NCBI GenBank assembly: GCA_040757835.1
Contig: JBFLWJ010000002.1
Coordinates: 234,922 to 298,921 of the forward strand
DNA: 64,000 bases
Direction: 5' to 3'
From: Actinomycetota bacterium
GTDB taxonomy: Bacteria > Actinomycetota > Geothermincolia > Geothermincolales > RBG-13-55-18
The position numbers were made by a program, and so were the translations under genes. Shown here piece by piece: positions 17,754 to 27,897 of this stretch. Every line of letters starts with the position of its first letter. Positions within the stretch are counted from its first letter, which is position 1. The notes under the pieces were generated by a model, which ran no database searches, was not told where the DNA came from, and saw nothing but the letters and a program-made list of their open reading frames with translations.

Positions 17754-18887
17754 TTATAAACGGTTGAGATATACACGCGGGACGCGCTTCCCGATACCGC
17801 ATATGACCTCGTAGTTTATAGTGCCCAACACCTCCGCCGCACGCTCGGCCCCCCATTCTTCCGCGCCGTACCCGCCGATGACCGTGACCTCTTCGCCCGG
17901 TTCGCGGACGTCCTCTCCCAGGTCCACCATGCACAGGTCCATGCACACCGTACCTACCAGCGGGTAGTGTTTTCCGGCGATGAGCACTTCCCAGCGGTTC
18001 GAGAGGGCGCGCGGCAGCCCGTCCGCGTATCCTATGGGCAGGACCGCGATCCAGGTGTCGTGTTTGCACCTGTAGGTGAGCCCGTAGCTGACGCCTTCCT
18101 CCTCGCACGCCCTGAACACGTGGCTCACGTGCGTCTTAAGCGCGAGGGCGGGGTGCAGATCGATGCAGCCGCGGTAACCGCTGCCCGGCAGCAGGCCGTA
18201 CATGGCGATGCCCAGCCTGATCATCCCCAGGCGAGACTGCGGGAAAGAAAGGGCCGCCCCGGAGGCCGCGGCATGGCGCAGCGGCGCCTTTATGCCTCTC
18301 CCCTCCACCTCCCTCAATACACCCTGAAAGATCTCCCATTGTCGCAAGGTAAAAGGGTCTCCGGGAACGGAGGCGTTGGCCAGGTGGGTGTATATACCCT
18401 CCACCTCGAGATGGGGAAGGGATGCGGCTTCGGCGGCCAGTGGCGCCGCCTTCCCCGGTTCGACGCCGACGCGGTGCATGCCCGTGTCCACCTTGATATG
18501 CAACTTCAACCCCTTGCCGCTCGCCGTGGCCGCGCGCGAGAGGGCATGCGCGTAGGCAGAGGTATAGACGCTGGGTATGAGGTCCAGTTCGGCCACCCTG
18601 GCGGCGGCATCTGGCGGCGGCTCGAAGAGGAGGTGTATGGGGGCGGTTATCCCGGCCGCCCTGAGCGCCTCGCCCTCCTCCACCAGCGCCACCCCCAGGC
18701 GGCTGGCCCCGGCCTGCAGCGCGGCGCGGGCGGTCTCCACCGCTCCATGTCCGTACCCGTCCGCCTTGACGATGGCCATCACCTGGCAGCCGGGGCTAAC
18801 GAGACCGACGAAAATGCCTACATTGTGGCGGATGCATTCCAGGTCGACCTCGGCGCGGGTGGGACGCCAGGCGGCACTCCCGGTCAT
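17754..18887 (-). CDS. alr: Alanine racemase
   Basis: Makes D-alanine for peptidoglycan. The 377-residue enzyme has the PLP lysine in the motif VKADGYGHG (K41) and the second catalytic residue Tyr268 in SYGLTY. The C-terminal domain includes the conserved IGYADGLPR and VGTVCMDLCMVD. ATG 18887 follows GAGGG by nine bases. An upstream TTG at 18896 overlaps the CBS gene stop but has no spaced ribosome site. In many actinobacteria alr is followed directly by the tsaE cluster; here 12.6 kb of other genes lie between. Confidence 0.97.
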   Translation of the reverse strand: MTGSAAWRPTRAEVDLECIRHNVGIFVGLVSPGCQVMAIVKADGYGHGAVETARAALQAGASRLGVALVEEGEALRAAGITAPIHLLFEPPPDAAARVAELDLIPSVYTSAYAHALSRAATASGKGLKLHIKVDTGMHRVGVEPGKAAPLAAEAASLPHLEVEGIYTHLANASVPGDPFTLRQWEIFQGVLREVEGRGIKAPLRHAAASGAALSFPQSRLGMIRLGIAMYGLLPGSGYRGCIDLHPALALKTHVSHVFRACEEEGVSYGLTYRCKHDTWIAVLPIGYADGLPRALSNRWEVLIAGKHYPLVGTVCMDLCMVDLGEDVREPGEEVTVIGGYGAEEWGAERAAEVLGTINYEVICGIGKRVPRVYLNRL

Positions 18888-18892
18888 GGCCT

Positions 18893-19348
18893 TCAACCCT
18901 CGGTCAGGGTCTTGAGGATATCGGCCCTGGTGATCACGCCACGTAACTTACCGCCCTCGACGACGAGCACGTATTCGAGGTCCTTCTTGACCATCAGGGT
19001 GGCGACCTCCTCCACGCTGTCCGTCGGGCTCACCGCCTCGTACTCCTCCTCCATGACGTCGTGGGCTACCGCGCCCACGGCCTGCCGCAGCTCTTTCTGG
19101 AAGCGGTTGAGCGAGGAGGGCAGCATGATATAGCTGTCCAGAAAGTGGATGAAGGAAGGAAACTGTATCTTGGCGTCCTGGTGGACCAGGTCCTCCTCGT
19201 CCACCACACCGAGCACGTTTCCGTCGGGGTCGACCACGGGCAGGCAGCGTATACGGTTGTCCAGCATCGTCTGGGCGATATCCTTTACCGGGACATCGGG
19301 GTCCACGGTCAAGGGGTCGGGGCTCATGATCTCTTGCGCCGATTTCAT
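18893..19348 (-). CDS. Tandem CBS-domain protein
   Basis: A 151-residue protein made of two CBS motifs (about residues 8-60 and 93-150) joined by a short linker with a helix around 62-90. Such pairs bind adenine nucleotides and often sense energy charge. No catalytic domain is attached, so it probably acts as a separate regulator. It sits between nnr and alr in an operon for cell-wall precursors and metabolite repair. The partner cannot be named from sequence. Confidence 0.9.
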   Translation of the reverse strand: MKSAQEIMSPDPLTVDPDVPVKDIAQTMLDNRIRCLPVVDPDGNVLGVVDEEDLVHQDAKIQFPSFIHFLDSYIMLPSSLNRFQKELRQAVGAVAHDVMEEEYEAVSPTDSVEEVATLMVKKDLEYVLVVEGGKLRGVITRADILKTLTEG

Positions 19349-19379
19349 ATCACTCTACCTTCCTCTCATCACGCGGGAT

Positions 19380-20906
19380 CTACGACGACAAAGCCAGGGG
19401 CAGGTGGGAGATGATGTCACCGGCCACCATGCCGACGGGGCCCACAAGGTGGCTGGCCAGCTCCGCCGCTTTTCCGTGTATGAACACGCCGCACACGGCC
19501 GCATCCAGGGGATCGAGCCCCTGGGCACAGAAAGCCGCGATGCAACCGGTCAGGACATCCCCGCTCCCCGCCGTCGCCAGTCCCGGCAGCGCCAGGGTGT
19601 TTATATATATCCTTCCTTCGGCCTCTGCGACCAGGCTGTTTGCGCCCTTGAGCACGACGGTGCAGTCGAACCTGCGCGCCGCCTCCGCCGCGGAGTCCAC
19701 GCGCGATGCCTGGATTTCGCCGGCCTCGCGTCCAAGCAGGCGGCCCAACTCGCCGGGGTGAGGGGTGATCACCGTCGCACCCTCCCTGCCGGAGAGGCCA
19801 TCCCTGCCCGCGGAACAGTTGATGCCATCTGCGTCCAGGACCACCGGCACGCGTGCCCGGCGCAGCAGTCCGTCCACCACCTCACATGTGGCTGGCGCCG
19901 TCCCAAGGCCGGGTCCCAGGGCCAGCACGTCGTAGGACTGCAGCTTATCCAGCACCGCCTCTACGGCTCCGTGGCCCAGGTATCCCCCGCCCCCATCGGG
20001 CAGTGGCAAAGTCATCACCTCGGTCAGCTTGACCTCCATGATAGGATTGAGCGACGAGGGGATCCCCAGCGTCACCACCCCCGCACCGCACCGCAAGGCC
20101 GCCCGTGAACAGAGGGCGGCGGCTCCCGTGAGCCCGACCGAACCGGCCACCACCAGTACGCGCCCGCTGTTTCCCTTATGAGCATCGGGGCTGCGGCGGG
20201 GCAGCCTGGCCGCCACTTCATCCTCCTCTATCGTATATATCTCGCTCTCCACCACCTCGGCCAGGAGGTGGCCTGGTATCCCGATGTCCACCACCACTAT
20301 CTCCCCGGCCTGACGCGCCCCCGGGAAGAGGTAGAGCCCCACCTTCGGCCAGGCGAAGGTGACCGTGCGCGCGGCGAGAACGGCGGGACCGCCCACTGCC
20401 CCGGTCTCGGCGTCTACCCCTGAAGGGATGTCAACCGCCAGCACCGGGGCCGCGCTGGCGTTCACCGCCGCGATGGCCGTGGCGTGATCGCCCTCCGCAA
20501 CTCCGCGAAACCCCGTCCCGAAGATGGCGTCTATGACCAGGTCCGAACCGATAAGCTCCTCGGCCAGCCGGGACGGGTCGCACCTCTCCACCACACCGAC
20601 CTCCTCCCGGTAGCGGCGGTAGTTGGCGGCAGCATCCGCGGACAGCTCGTCCTCGTCGCCCAGCAGGTATATCCCGACCTCAGCCCCCCAGGATGCCAGG
20701 TAGCGCGCGGCGACGAAGCCGTCTCCCCCGTTGTTGCCTTTTGCCGCAACCACGTTTATCTTCTTGCCGGCACAGAGGCCCACGAGGTCCCGCGCCTGCT
20801 CCGCAACGTGCCTCCCTGCCCTCTCCATGAGGTCAAGGGACGGTGTTCCGCCCTCGATGGCCCTGCGGTCCAGGGCCGCCATCTCGCGCGGCAGCACCAC
20901 CCTCAT
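19380..20906 (-). CDS. nnr: Bifunctional NAD(P)H-hydrate epimerase / ADP-dependent dehydratase
   Basis: Repairs hydrated NADH and NADPH. The 508-residue protein joins an N-terminal NnrE epimerase (about 1-215, with AKGNNGGDGFVAARYL) to a C-terminal ribokinase-like NnrD dehydratase (about 230-505, with ITPHPGELGRLL and GLATAGSGDVLTG). Its ATG start overlaps the acpS stop by four bases (ATGA), so the two are coupled. Confidence 0.96.
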   Translation of the reverse strand: MRVVLPREMAALDRRAIEGGTPSLDLMERAGRHVAEQARDLVGLCAGKKINVVAAKGNNGGDGFVAARYLASWGAEVGIYLLGDEDELSADAAANYRRYREEVGVVERCDPSRLAEELIGSDLVIDAIFGTGFRGVAEGDHATAIAAVNASAAPVLAVDIPSGVDAETGAVGGPAVLAARTVTFAWPKVGLYLFPGARQAGEIVVVDIGIPGHLLAEVVESEIYTIEEDEVAARLPRRSPDAHKGNSGRVLVVAGSVGLTGAAALCSRAALRCGAGVVTLGIPSSLNPIMEVKLTEVMTLPLPDGGGGYLGHGAVEAVLDKLQSYDVLALGPGLGTAPATCEVVDGLLRRARVPVVLDADGINCSAGRDGLSGREGATVITPHPGELGRLLGREAGEIQASRVDSAAEAARRFDCTVVLKGANSLVAEAEGRIYINTLALPGLATAGSGDVLTGCIAAFCAQGLDPLDAAVCGVFIHGKAAELASHLVGPVGMVAGDIISHLPLALSS

Positions 20907-21292
20907 GGCCGCTGCCCCCCTCCCAACGCCTGGGCCACCGCCACCGCCATTCCCCCGCTGTGGGACACGCTCACCACGATCCGCTCCACGCCGCGGCGCG
21001 CCGCCACCTCGCGGGCGTGCCCTGACAGCTCCATGTAGGGGGCCCCGTTCTCTCCCGCGAGCACCTCCAGTTCCGGCCAGGAGAACCCCCTGATGCCGGT
21101 CCCCAGGGCCTTGGCCGCGGCCTCCTTTGCAGCGAAGCAGGCCGCGTATCGGCGACCGGGCCGCCTGCAGCCATCACACCTCTCCTGCTCACGCGGCGAG
21201 AAAACGCGCGACACGAAACCCTCGTGGCGCGCCATGGCTCTCTCTATCCTTGCGACCTCGACCAGGTCCACTCCTATGCCCAGGATATCCAT
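20903..21292 (-). CDS. acpS: Holo-[acyl-carrier-protein] synthase
   Basis: Transfers phosphopantetheine from CoA to acyl carrier protein. The 129-residue protein has the AcpS motifs GIGVDLVEVARIERAM and FAAKEAAAKALG, which hold the Mg ligands Asp and Glu. A Cys pair in the middle (RCDGCRR) is unusual but may not matter. It overlaps nnr by four bases and lies 84 nt after glmS. Confidence 0.95.
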   Translation of the reverse strand: MDILGIGVDLVEVARIERAMARHEGFVSRVFSPREQERCDGCRRPGRRYAACFAAKEAAAKALGTGIRGFSWPELEVLAGENGAPYMELSGHAREVAARRGVERIVVSVSHSGGMAVAVAQALGGGQRP

Positions 21293-21376
21293 AAGCCCTT
21301 TCTCGAGATTGCGCCCGGTTACCGGGTGCCTGAGCGTTTATATCTTCATTCTCCGCCCCGCCGCGCTTCCCTCCCC

Positions 21377-23203
21377 CTACTCCACCGTCACCGTCTTGGC
21401 GAGGTTGCGCGGTTGGTCCACGTTGCAGCCCCTCAGCTTGGCGATGTTGTACGCAAGGAGCTGCAGGGCAGGGGCCAGCACCACCGGATTGAAATGAGGT
21501 TTTACCTCCGGCACGAAGATGGTCTCCTCGCAGCATCCCGCGACTTCCTCATCCCCCGTGGTGGCCAGGGCGATTACCGGGGCCTGGCGGGCGCGCACCT
21601 CCTCGATGTTGCTGCGCACTTTGTCATAGACGGGGTCCCGGGGGATGAGCACCACCACCGGGAAGCCGGGGTGGAGCAGGGCGATTGGCCCGTGCTTCAT
21701 CTCGCCAGCGGGATAACCCTCGGCGTGTATGTAGGAGATCTCCTTGAGCTTTAGTGCGGCCTCCATGGCCATGGGGTAATTGATGTTGCGCCCCAGGAAG
21801 AGGAAGTCCTCGCAGCGGCAGTACCTGTCGGCGCACCGCTCCACCGCCTCCGTGTTCTCGAGGACCTTCTCCACCTTGCCGGAGAGGGACTCCAGCTCCC
21901 CGAAGGTCTCCCTCACGAAGCCCTCCTCCAGCAGGCCGCGCTCCTGGCCCAGGTAGAGACCCAGCAGGTAGACCGCCGCGATCTGGGTGAAGAACGTCTT
22001 GGTGGCCGCGACACCTATCTCCGGACCCGCGTGGGTGTAGAGCACGGCATCGGATTCCCGCGCCATCATGCTTCCCACCACGTTGACGATGGACAGGGTA
22101 TGCGCGCCGCTGCCCGTCGCCCAGCGCACGGCGCTCATGGTGTCCGCGGTCTCGCCGGACTGGCTCACCGCCACCACCAGGCAGGAGGGGTCCAGACGGG
22201 GCTCGCGGTAGCAGAACTCGGAGGCGATGTCCACCTCCACGGGTATATCCATCCAGGTCTCGATGATATAACGGCCCAGGAGGGAAGCGTGGTATGAGGT
22301 ACCGCAGGAGACGAAGATGATCCTCTGTATGGAGCGGAAGTCCAGCCGCGCCTCGTCCAGCTCCTCGATGCGCAGCTCCCCCGTCCTGGACAGCCTGCCC
22401 CTCAGGGTGTCCGTCCAGGCCTGGGGCTGTTCGAATATCTCCTTGAGCATGAAGTCGGCATAACCGCCCTTCTCCACCGCCGCCACGTCGAAGGGGACCT
22501 CGTAGAGCTCCCGCTGCACCCGCTGGCCCCGTGCGTCGATTATCCGCCAGTCCTGGCGCGTGATCCTCGCCAGCTCGCCGTTCTCCAGGGCTACCGCCTC
22601 CCGGGTGCTGTCCAGCAGGGCCGGGGTGGCGGAGACCAGGAAGTTCTCATCCTTGCCTATGCCCATGACCAGCGGGCTGTCCTTGCGCGCCCCCACCAGG
22701 ACTCCGGGCTCACGCGCGCACATCAGCACCAGGGCATATGCGCCCTCCATGTCCTGCAGTGCACGGCGCGCCGCCTCCAGCAGGTCCCCCTGGTAGTACT
22801 CCTCCACCAGGTGGGCCACGATCTCGGAGTCGGTCTGTGAGCGGAAGCGGTGGCCCCTGGCCTCCAGCCCCTCCCGCAGCTCGCGGAAGTTCTCGATGAT
22901 GCCGTTATGGACCACGGCGATCTCCTCGTTGCAGTCCAGGTGGGGGTGGGCGTTCTCCATTGACGGCTGGCCATGGGTGGCCCAACGGGTATGCGCTATG
23001 CCCATCTCGCTCCCGCCCTGGAACCAGTCCAGGTTGGGCTCCAGGCTGTCCAGGTTGCCCTTGCGCTTGAGCAGGGCTATCCTCTCGCCGTCATAGACGG
23101 CGATACCGGCGGAGTCGTATCCACGGTATTCCAGGCGGCGCAGCCCTTTGAAGAGGGTCTGGGGCACATCACGCTCTCCGACGTATCCGATTATGCCGCA
23201 CAT
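21377..23203 (-). CDS. glmS: Glutamine-fructose-6-phosphate aminotransferase (isomerizing)
   Basis: Makes glucosamine-6-phosphate, the first step to UDP-GlcNAc. The 608-residue enzyme begins MCGIIGYVG, so Cys2 becomes the N-terminal nucleophile of the glutaminase domain. Two SIS domains follow, with SCGTSYHA and SQSGETADT in the first. The C-terminus ends PRNLAKTVTVE, as in canonical GlmS. The ATG start is one base after the glmM stop, so the enzymes for consecutive or neighbouring steps are cotranslated. Confidence 0.98.
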   Translation of the reverse strand: MCGIIGYVGERDVPQTLFKGLRRLEYRGYDSAGIAVYDGERIALLKRKGNLDSLEPNLDWFQGGSEMGIAHTRWATHGQPSMENAHPHLDCNEEIAVVHNGIIENFRELREGLEARGHRFRSQTDSEIVAHLVEEYYQGDLLEAARRALQDMEGAYALVLMCAREPGVLVGARKDSPLVMGIGKDENFLVSATPALLDSTREAVALENGELARITRQDWRIIDARGQRVQRELYEVPFDVAAVEKGGYADFMLKEIFEQPQAWTDTLRGRLSRTGELRIEELDEARLDFRSIQRIIFVSCGTSYHASLLGRYIIETWMDIPVEVDIASEFCYREPRLDPSCLVVAVSQSGETADTMSAVRWATGSGAHTLSIVNVVGSMMARESDAVLYTHAGPEIGVAATKTFFTQIAAVYLLGLYLGQERGLLEEGFVRETFGELESLSGKVEKVLENTEAVERCADRYCRCEDFLFLGRNINYPMAMEAALKLKEISYIHAEGYPAGEMKHGPIALLHPGFPVVVLIPRDPVYDKVRSNIEEVRARQAPVIALATTGDEEVAGCCEETIFVPEVKPHFNPVVLAPALQLLAYNIAKLRGCNVDQPRNLAKTVTVE

Positions 23204-23204
23204 C

Positions 23205-24560
23205 TCAGCCTGTCTCCTTCTCGATGAGGGACGCCAGCGTCTCGGCAGCCTCCCTGGCCAGCTCGGGGTCGGTGGCTTCCACCATCACCCTCACCACCGG
23301 CTCGGTGCCGGACGGGCGCAGGAGCACGCGGCCCTCTTCCGCCAGCCTCTCCTCCCACTCCCTCACCGCCCGGACGACGGCCGGTGACTCGAGCGCTGCC
23401 TCCCTGTCCCTGACCCCGACGTTGATGAGCAGTTGAGGGACCCGTTGCATGATGCCGCTGAGGGAGGAGAGCGGCTCGCCGGAGCGGATGAGCGCCTCCA
23501 GTAACTGGAGGGCGGTGAGCAGGCCGTCTCCGGTGGTCGCGTGGTCTCCGAAGATGATATGGCCTGACTGTTCCCCGCCCAGGTTAAGGCCTTCCTGCAG
23601 CATCATCTCGAGGACGTAACGGTCCCCGACCTGTGTGACCATCACCTCTATGCCTTCCCGTTGCATGGCGCGGTGAAAGCCCAGGTTGGTCATGACCGTG
23701 GTGACCATGGCATCGCGCGCGAGCAGGCCTTCGTCCTTCATGTGCAGGGCACAGATGGCCATGATGAGATCCCCGTCCGCCAGCCGACCCTTCTCGTCCA
23801 CCGCCAACAGGCGGTCGGCATCGCCGTCGAAGGCCAGGCCCAGGTACGCTCCGCTTTCCACCACCGTCCGCTGCAGGGCTTCGGTGTGGGTGGAACCGCA
23901 ATCGCGGTTTATGTTCAACCCGTCCGGTGCGGCGTTCATGACCACCGTCTCCGCTCCCAGGCGCTCCAGCAATACGGGGGCGAGGCGGTATACCGCCCCG
24001 TGGGCGCAGTCGACCACCACCTTGCGTCCGGCGAGGTCCGGGCTGGCTACGGAGAGCAGCCTTTCCAGATACAGGTCCTCGGCATCCAGCGCCTGGCTCA
24101 CGCAGCCCACGGCATCTCCGTCGGGACGTTCCGCCGTCTCCGCCGCGGCGATAAGGGCCTCCATCTCCTGCTCGACCTCGTCGGGCAACTTGTATCCGGT
24201 GCGGTGGAAGAACTTGATGCCGTTGTCCCGCGCCGGGTTATGCGAGGCGGAGATGACCACCCCCGCGTCAGCCCCCCTGTGCGCGGTCAGGAAAGCCACC
24301 GCCGGCGTGGGGATGACCCCCAGGCTCTCGACCCTCCCCCCGCTTGAGCAGATCCCGGCCACCAGCGCCGCCTCCAGCATGCTGCCGGAGATGCGGGTAT
24401 CCCTTCCCACCAGCAGGAAGGGCCGGGTATTGCCGGTTGCCAGCACCTTTACCGCCGCATAGCCTACCCTCAGGGCGAGTTCGGGGGTCAGTTCGAGGTT
24501 GGCCGCTCCCCTAATGCCATCGGTCCCGAAGAGCCGGGTCCTCTCCTGTGGTCTATGCAT
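23205..24560 (-). CDS. glmM: Phosphoglucosamine mutase
   Basis: Converts GlcN-6-P to GlcN-1-P. The 451-residue enzyme has the phosphoserine motif ISASHNP (Ser106), the metal loop DGDADR, the sugar loop GGEQSGHI and the phosphate loop RPSGTEP. The start was set at ATG 24560, which follows GGGGAG by six bases. An ATG at 24578 has no ribosome site. A separate promoter (24589-24618) lies upstream, after rpsI. Confidence 0.97.
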   Translation of the reverse strand: MHRPQERTRLFGTDGIRGAANLELTPELALRVGYAAVKVLATGNTRPFLLVGRDTRISGSMLEAALVAGICSSGGRVESLGVIPTPAVAFLTAHRGADAGVVISASHNPARDNGIKFFHRTGYKLPDEVEQEMEALIAAAETAERPDGDAVGCVSQALDAEDLYLERLLSVASPDLAGRKVVVDCAHGAVYRLAPVLLERLGAETVVMNAAPDGLNINRDCGSTHTEALQRTVVESGAYLGLAFDGDADRLLAVDEKGRLADGDLIMAICALHMKDEGLLARDAMVTTVMTNLGFHRAMQREGIEVMVTQVGDRYVLEMMLQEGLNLGGEQSGHIIFGDHATTGDGLLTALQLLEALIRSGEPLSSLSGIMQRVPQLLINVGVRDREAALESPAVVRAVREWEERLAEEGRVLLRPSGTEPVVRVMVEATDPELAREAAETLASLIEKETG

Positions 24561-24588
24561 GACTCGCTCCCCTTCCATCCATACCAGG

Positions 24589-24618
24589 ACTATAGCACCG
24601 TTTTTTTCGGACCTTCAA
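24589..24618 (-). promoter_or_regulatory. Candidate promoter for glmM-glmS
   Basis: Minus strand: TTGAAG (24613-24618), 18-nt spacer containing an A-run, TATAGT (24589-24594). The predicted start is a short distance before the glmM ATG. Confidence 0.5.
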
Positions 24619-24695
24619 TAAGAGGTGAGCCCGGACGTTCACACGACGTGGTCGGTGCATGGGCGGCGGCATGAAACGCCCGTAAGGGCATGGGA

Positions 24696-25088
24696 TCAGC
24701 GCTTCGAGAACTGTGGGCGCTTGCGGGCTTTCTTCAACCCGTATTTCTTGCGCTCCTTCATGCGCGGGTCGCGCCTGAGGAGGCCGGCCTTCTTGAGGTC
24801 CGTACGCAGGGTCTCGTCGCAGTCCACCAGGGCACGGGCTATGCCGTGGCTGAGGGCTCCCGCCTGCCCCGATATCCCGCCGCCCTTGATGGTGGCGAAC
24901 ACGCGGTAGCGGCCGGAGCTGCCGGAGACCTCCAGGGGCTGCATGACCTGATAACGCAGGGTGGGGCGTGGGAAATAGGCCTCGATGCTCTTGCCGTTGA
25001 TCTCGAACTCGCCTTCTCCGGGGAAAAGCCATACCCGCGCCACGGCTTCCTTGCGCCTGCCCGTTCCGTAACCCAGTTGCTGTGGCAA
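24696..25088 (-). CDS. rpsI: 30S ribosomal protein S9
   Basis: The 130-residue protein has the family core [16 protein letters not shown] near its N-terminus and the conserved basic C-terminus ending PQFSKR, which reaches the P-site tRNA. I set the start at TTG 25088 (TTG CCA CAG), close to the usual S9 N-terminus. A GTG three codons upstream is the alternative. The open frame continues upstream through rplM, but that is a shadow. It follows rplM by 17 nt. Confidence 0.95.
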   Translation of the reverse strand: MPQQLGYGTGRRKEAVARVWLFPGEGEFEINGKSIEAYFPRPTLRYQVMQPLEVSGSSGRYRVFATIKGGGISGQAGALSHGIARALVDCDETLRTDLKKAGLLRRDPRMKERKKYGLKKARKRPQFSKR

Positions 25089-25105
25089 AACCTCCACCCT
25101 CTCTT

Positions 25106-25549
25106 TCAGTCCGCGCTGGAAGCCAGGGACATCTTCTCCGGCTTCTGGGCCTGGTGGGGATGATCGGGACCGGCGTAGACGTGCAGTTTCTTGATCATCG
25201 CGCGGCCCAGGCGGTTCTTGGGCAGCATGCCCCTTACCGCCTTCTCCACCACCAGCTCGGGCTTTTCCCGCATGAGCACCTCGTAAGGCGTCTCCTTGAG
25301 GCCTCCAGGATAACCCGAATGACGATAGTATATCTTCTTCTGGAGCTTGTTCCCCGTTAGCAGCACTTTTTCCGCATTGACCACGATGACGTTGTCGCCA
25401 ACGTCCAGGTGGGTGGTGTATATGGGTTTGTTCTTCCCCTTGAGGATCTTGGCCAGTTCCGCCGCCAGCCTTCCCAGGGCTATGCCATCCGCATCGACCA
25501 GCCACCATGACCTGGTTATATCCGCCTGTTTCACGCTGTAGGTCTTCAT
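25106..25549 (-). CDS. rplM: 50S ribosomal protein L13
   Basis: The 147-residue protein starts [20 protein letters not shown] and has [12 protein letters not shown] and the [10 protein letters not shown] segment. ATG 25549 is preceded by a GGAAAG site; the longer frame to 25594 adds only an unrelated basic stretch. A very good promoter (TTGACA, 17 nt, TATCAT) lies at 25597-25625. L13 and S9 lead a chain of same-strand genes through glmM, glmS, acpS, nnr and alr. Confidence 0.97.
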   Translation of the reverse strand: MKTYSVKQADITRSWWLVDADGIALGRLAAELAKILKGKNKPIYTTHLDVGDNVIVVNAEKVLLTGNKLQKKIYYRHSGYPGGLKETPYEVLMREKPELVVEKAVRGMLPKNRLGRAMIKKLHVYAGPDHPHQAQKPEKMSLASSAD

Positions 25550-25596
25550 CTTTCCGGGAGCCTTTTTCCGTCTGTTTCTTCGCACGACAAACAATA

Positions 25597-25625
25597 ATGA
25601 TAGAGGTCAGAAGGGGTGCTGTCAA
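25597..25625 (-). promoter_or_regulatory. rplM promoter
   Basis: Minus strand: a perfect -35 TTGACA (25620-25625), 17-nt spacer and TATCAT (25597-25602). It lies between the ABC ATPase stop and the rplM start. Confidence 0.8.
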
Positions 25626-25643
25626 GGAAATACGGCCCGGATG

Positions 25644-26366
<723 letters not shown>

Positions 26367-26376
26367 AAGCTCCCCT

Positions 26377-27885
26377 TCATTCCATGCTCAGGACCCGGGC
26401 CGGCCTGAGGCGGGTGATCCACACCACTGGTATGGCCATGCCCAGCAGGCTGATGCCCAGCAGGATGAGGATCCCGTAGAGCAGCATCTCACCCTGGTAC
26501 ACCACGTCGAGCTCCGCCTTCTCCTCCTGCCCTACAGGCGTGGAGAAGAGACCGCCTTCCTTGTAGAGGTTGCGTTCGGTGAGGCGCGACATCATCGCCG
26601 CCGGCCCGGAGGCTTCCTCCTCCTGCACCATTGCCGTCTCGTTACCGGAGAGCAGCCAGTCGCCTATCTTCTGGCTGACGAGGGCGGTGGCCCCCGTGGC
26701 CAGGACGGTGGCGACCAGGCATATGCATACTACCTCCACGGCGAACTGGGCGATGACCTGGCGGTCCGTGGCGCCGATGGCCTTGAGCACCCCCAGCTCC
26801 CGCGTGCGGCCGCCGACGATTATGGCCATGGCCAGCAGGATGATGAGGGCGCAGGCCCCCAGCGCTCCCGCCAGGCCGATGGCCGAGGTCTTGCCCACCT
26901 TCTGCAGGGGGCCGGATATGATCTCGTAATCGGCATAGTCGGTGACGAACTCGTACTGCCCGCTGCCGCCGCTCAGGTCCGCGAAGGCCTGTTGCAGCTC
27001 GTCGGTGTGGTCGACGTTGTCGAAATAGAACGAACCGAGCTCGACGTATCCCGGTGTCTTGTTGAGCGCCTGCACCACCGAGAGGGGGGCGAAGAACTTG
27101 TTGCCCGCCGGGTTGAAGGTGGCAAAGGAACCGCCCTGGCTCTGGCGTTCCGCCTCGATGGTCTCGTAGATGCCGACCACCTCCAGCTCCATCTCAGCGT
27201 CGGAGCCCCTCTCGCCGCTCACGGTGGCGGTTACGGTGTCGCCTACCTCCAGCCCGTTCTCCTCGGCCAGGTTCTTCTCGACCAGCACCACCCGGTTTCC
27301 AGCCTGCTCGTCCGCGTAGGTATAGTAGGTCCCGGCGATGAGTCTCTTGCTCCCGTTCAGGAACTCCGAGGCGGAGGCACCGTTGGTGTTGCCCTCGAAG
27401 ACGAAGGTGTTCCCGGTGATACCGGAGGCGGCTGCGCTCTCCTCGATCTCCTTGCTGATGCCGAGCATGGTTGCGAGCTCGACGTTCTCGAGGCCGGGCA
27501 TGGTAACTCCCGCGGTGAGCACCTTGTCGTAGGTGATGAGGTAAGGGTCGCGCGAGAAGGCGTCGACCAGTTCCTCCGGCACCAGCGTTTTGGCCCTCTC
27601 CGCCAGTTCCTCCTCCTCCGACATCCCCCGGGCCTCCTTCGCCCTCTCCGCCTCGCTCTTCTCACGCTCCGTCTCGAAGGTGGACATCATGAAACCGGAG
27701 CTGGAGCGCACCTCCGCGTAGTTTCCCACCCTCTGTTTCACCGCCTCGGTCTGGCTGTCGGCGGCCAGCTCCACAGCCAGCATGGAGAGGGAAAAGGCGA
27801 GGCAGACGAAGAGCAGCAGCACCACCACCAGGTTGGCGGCTGGATGGCGCCTGAAGCTGCGAAAACCTCTCTTCACCGCGCGCAT
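26377..27885 (-). CDS. ABC transporter permease, FtsX/MacB-like
   Basis: A 502-residue permease. One N-terminal helix (about 16-38) is followed by a large extracytoplasmic domain (about 40-330, rich in acidic residues) and three C-terminal helices. The GGRTRELGVLKAIGATDRQVI segment between the first two C-terminal helices is the FtsX-domain coupling motif, and the protein ends with PARVLSME. It partners with the ATPase at 25644 and probably with the lipoprotein at 27898. Confidence 0.92.
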   Translation of the reverse strand: MRAVKRGFRSFRRHPAANLVVVLLLFVCLAFSLSMLAVELAADSQTEAVKQRVGNYAEVRSSSGFMMSTFETEREKSEAERAKEARGMSEEEELAERAKTLVPEELVDAFSRDPYLITYDKVLTAGVTMPGLENVELATMLGISKEIEESAAASGITGNTFVFEGNTNGASASEFLNGSKRLIAGTYYTYADEQAGNRVVLVEKNLAEENGLEVGDTVTATVSGERGSDAEMELEVVGIYETIEAERQSQGGSFATFNPAGNKFFAPLSVVQALNKTPGYVELGSFYFDNVDHTDELQQAFADLSGGSGQYEFVTDYADYEIISGPLQKVGKTSAIGLAGALGACALIILLAMAIIVGGRTRELGVLKAIGATDRQVIAQFAVEVVCICLVATVLATGATALVSQKIGDWLLSGNETAMVQEEEASGPAAMMSRLTERNLYKEGGLFSTPVGQEEKAELDVVYQGEMLLYGILILLGISLLGMAIPVVWITRLRPARVLSME

Positions 27886-27897
27886 ACCCGAATCCCC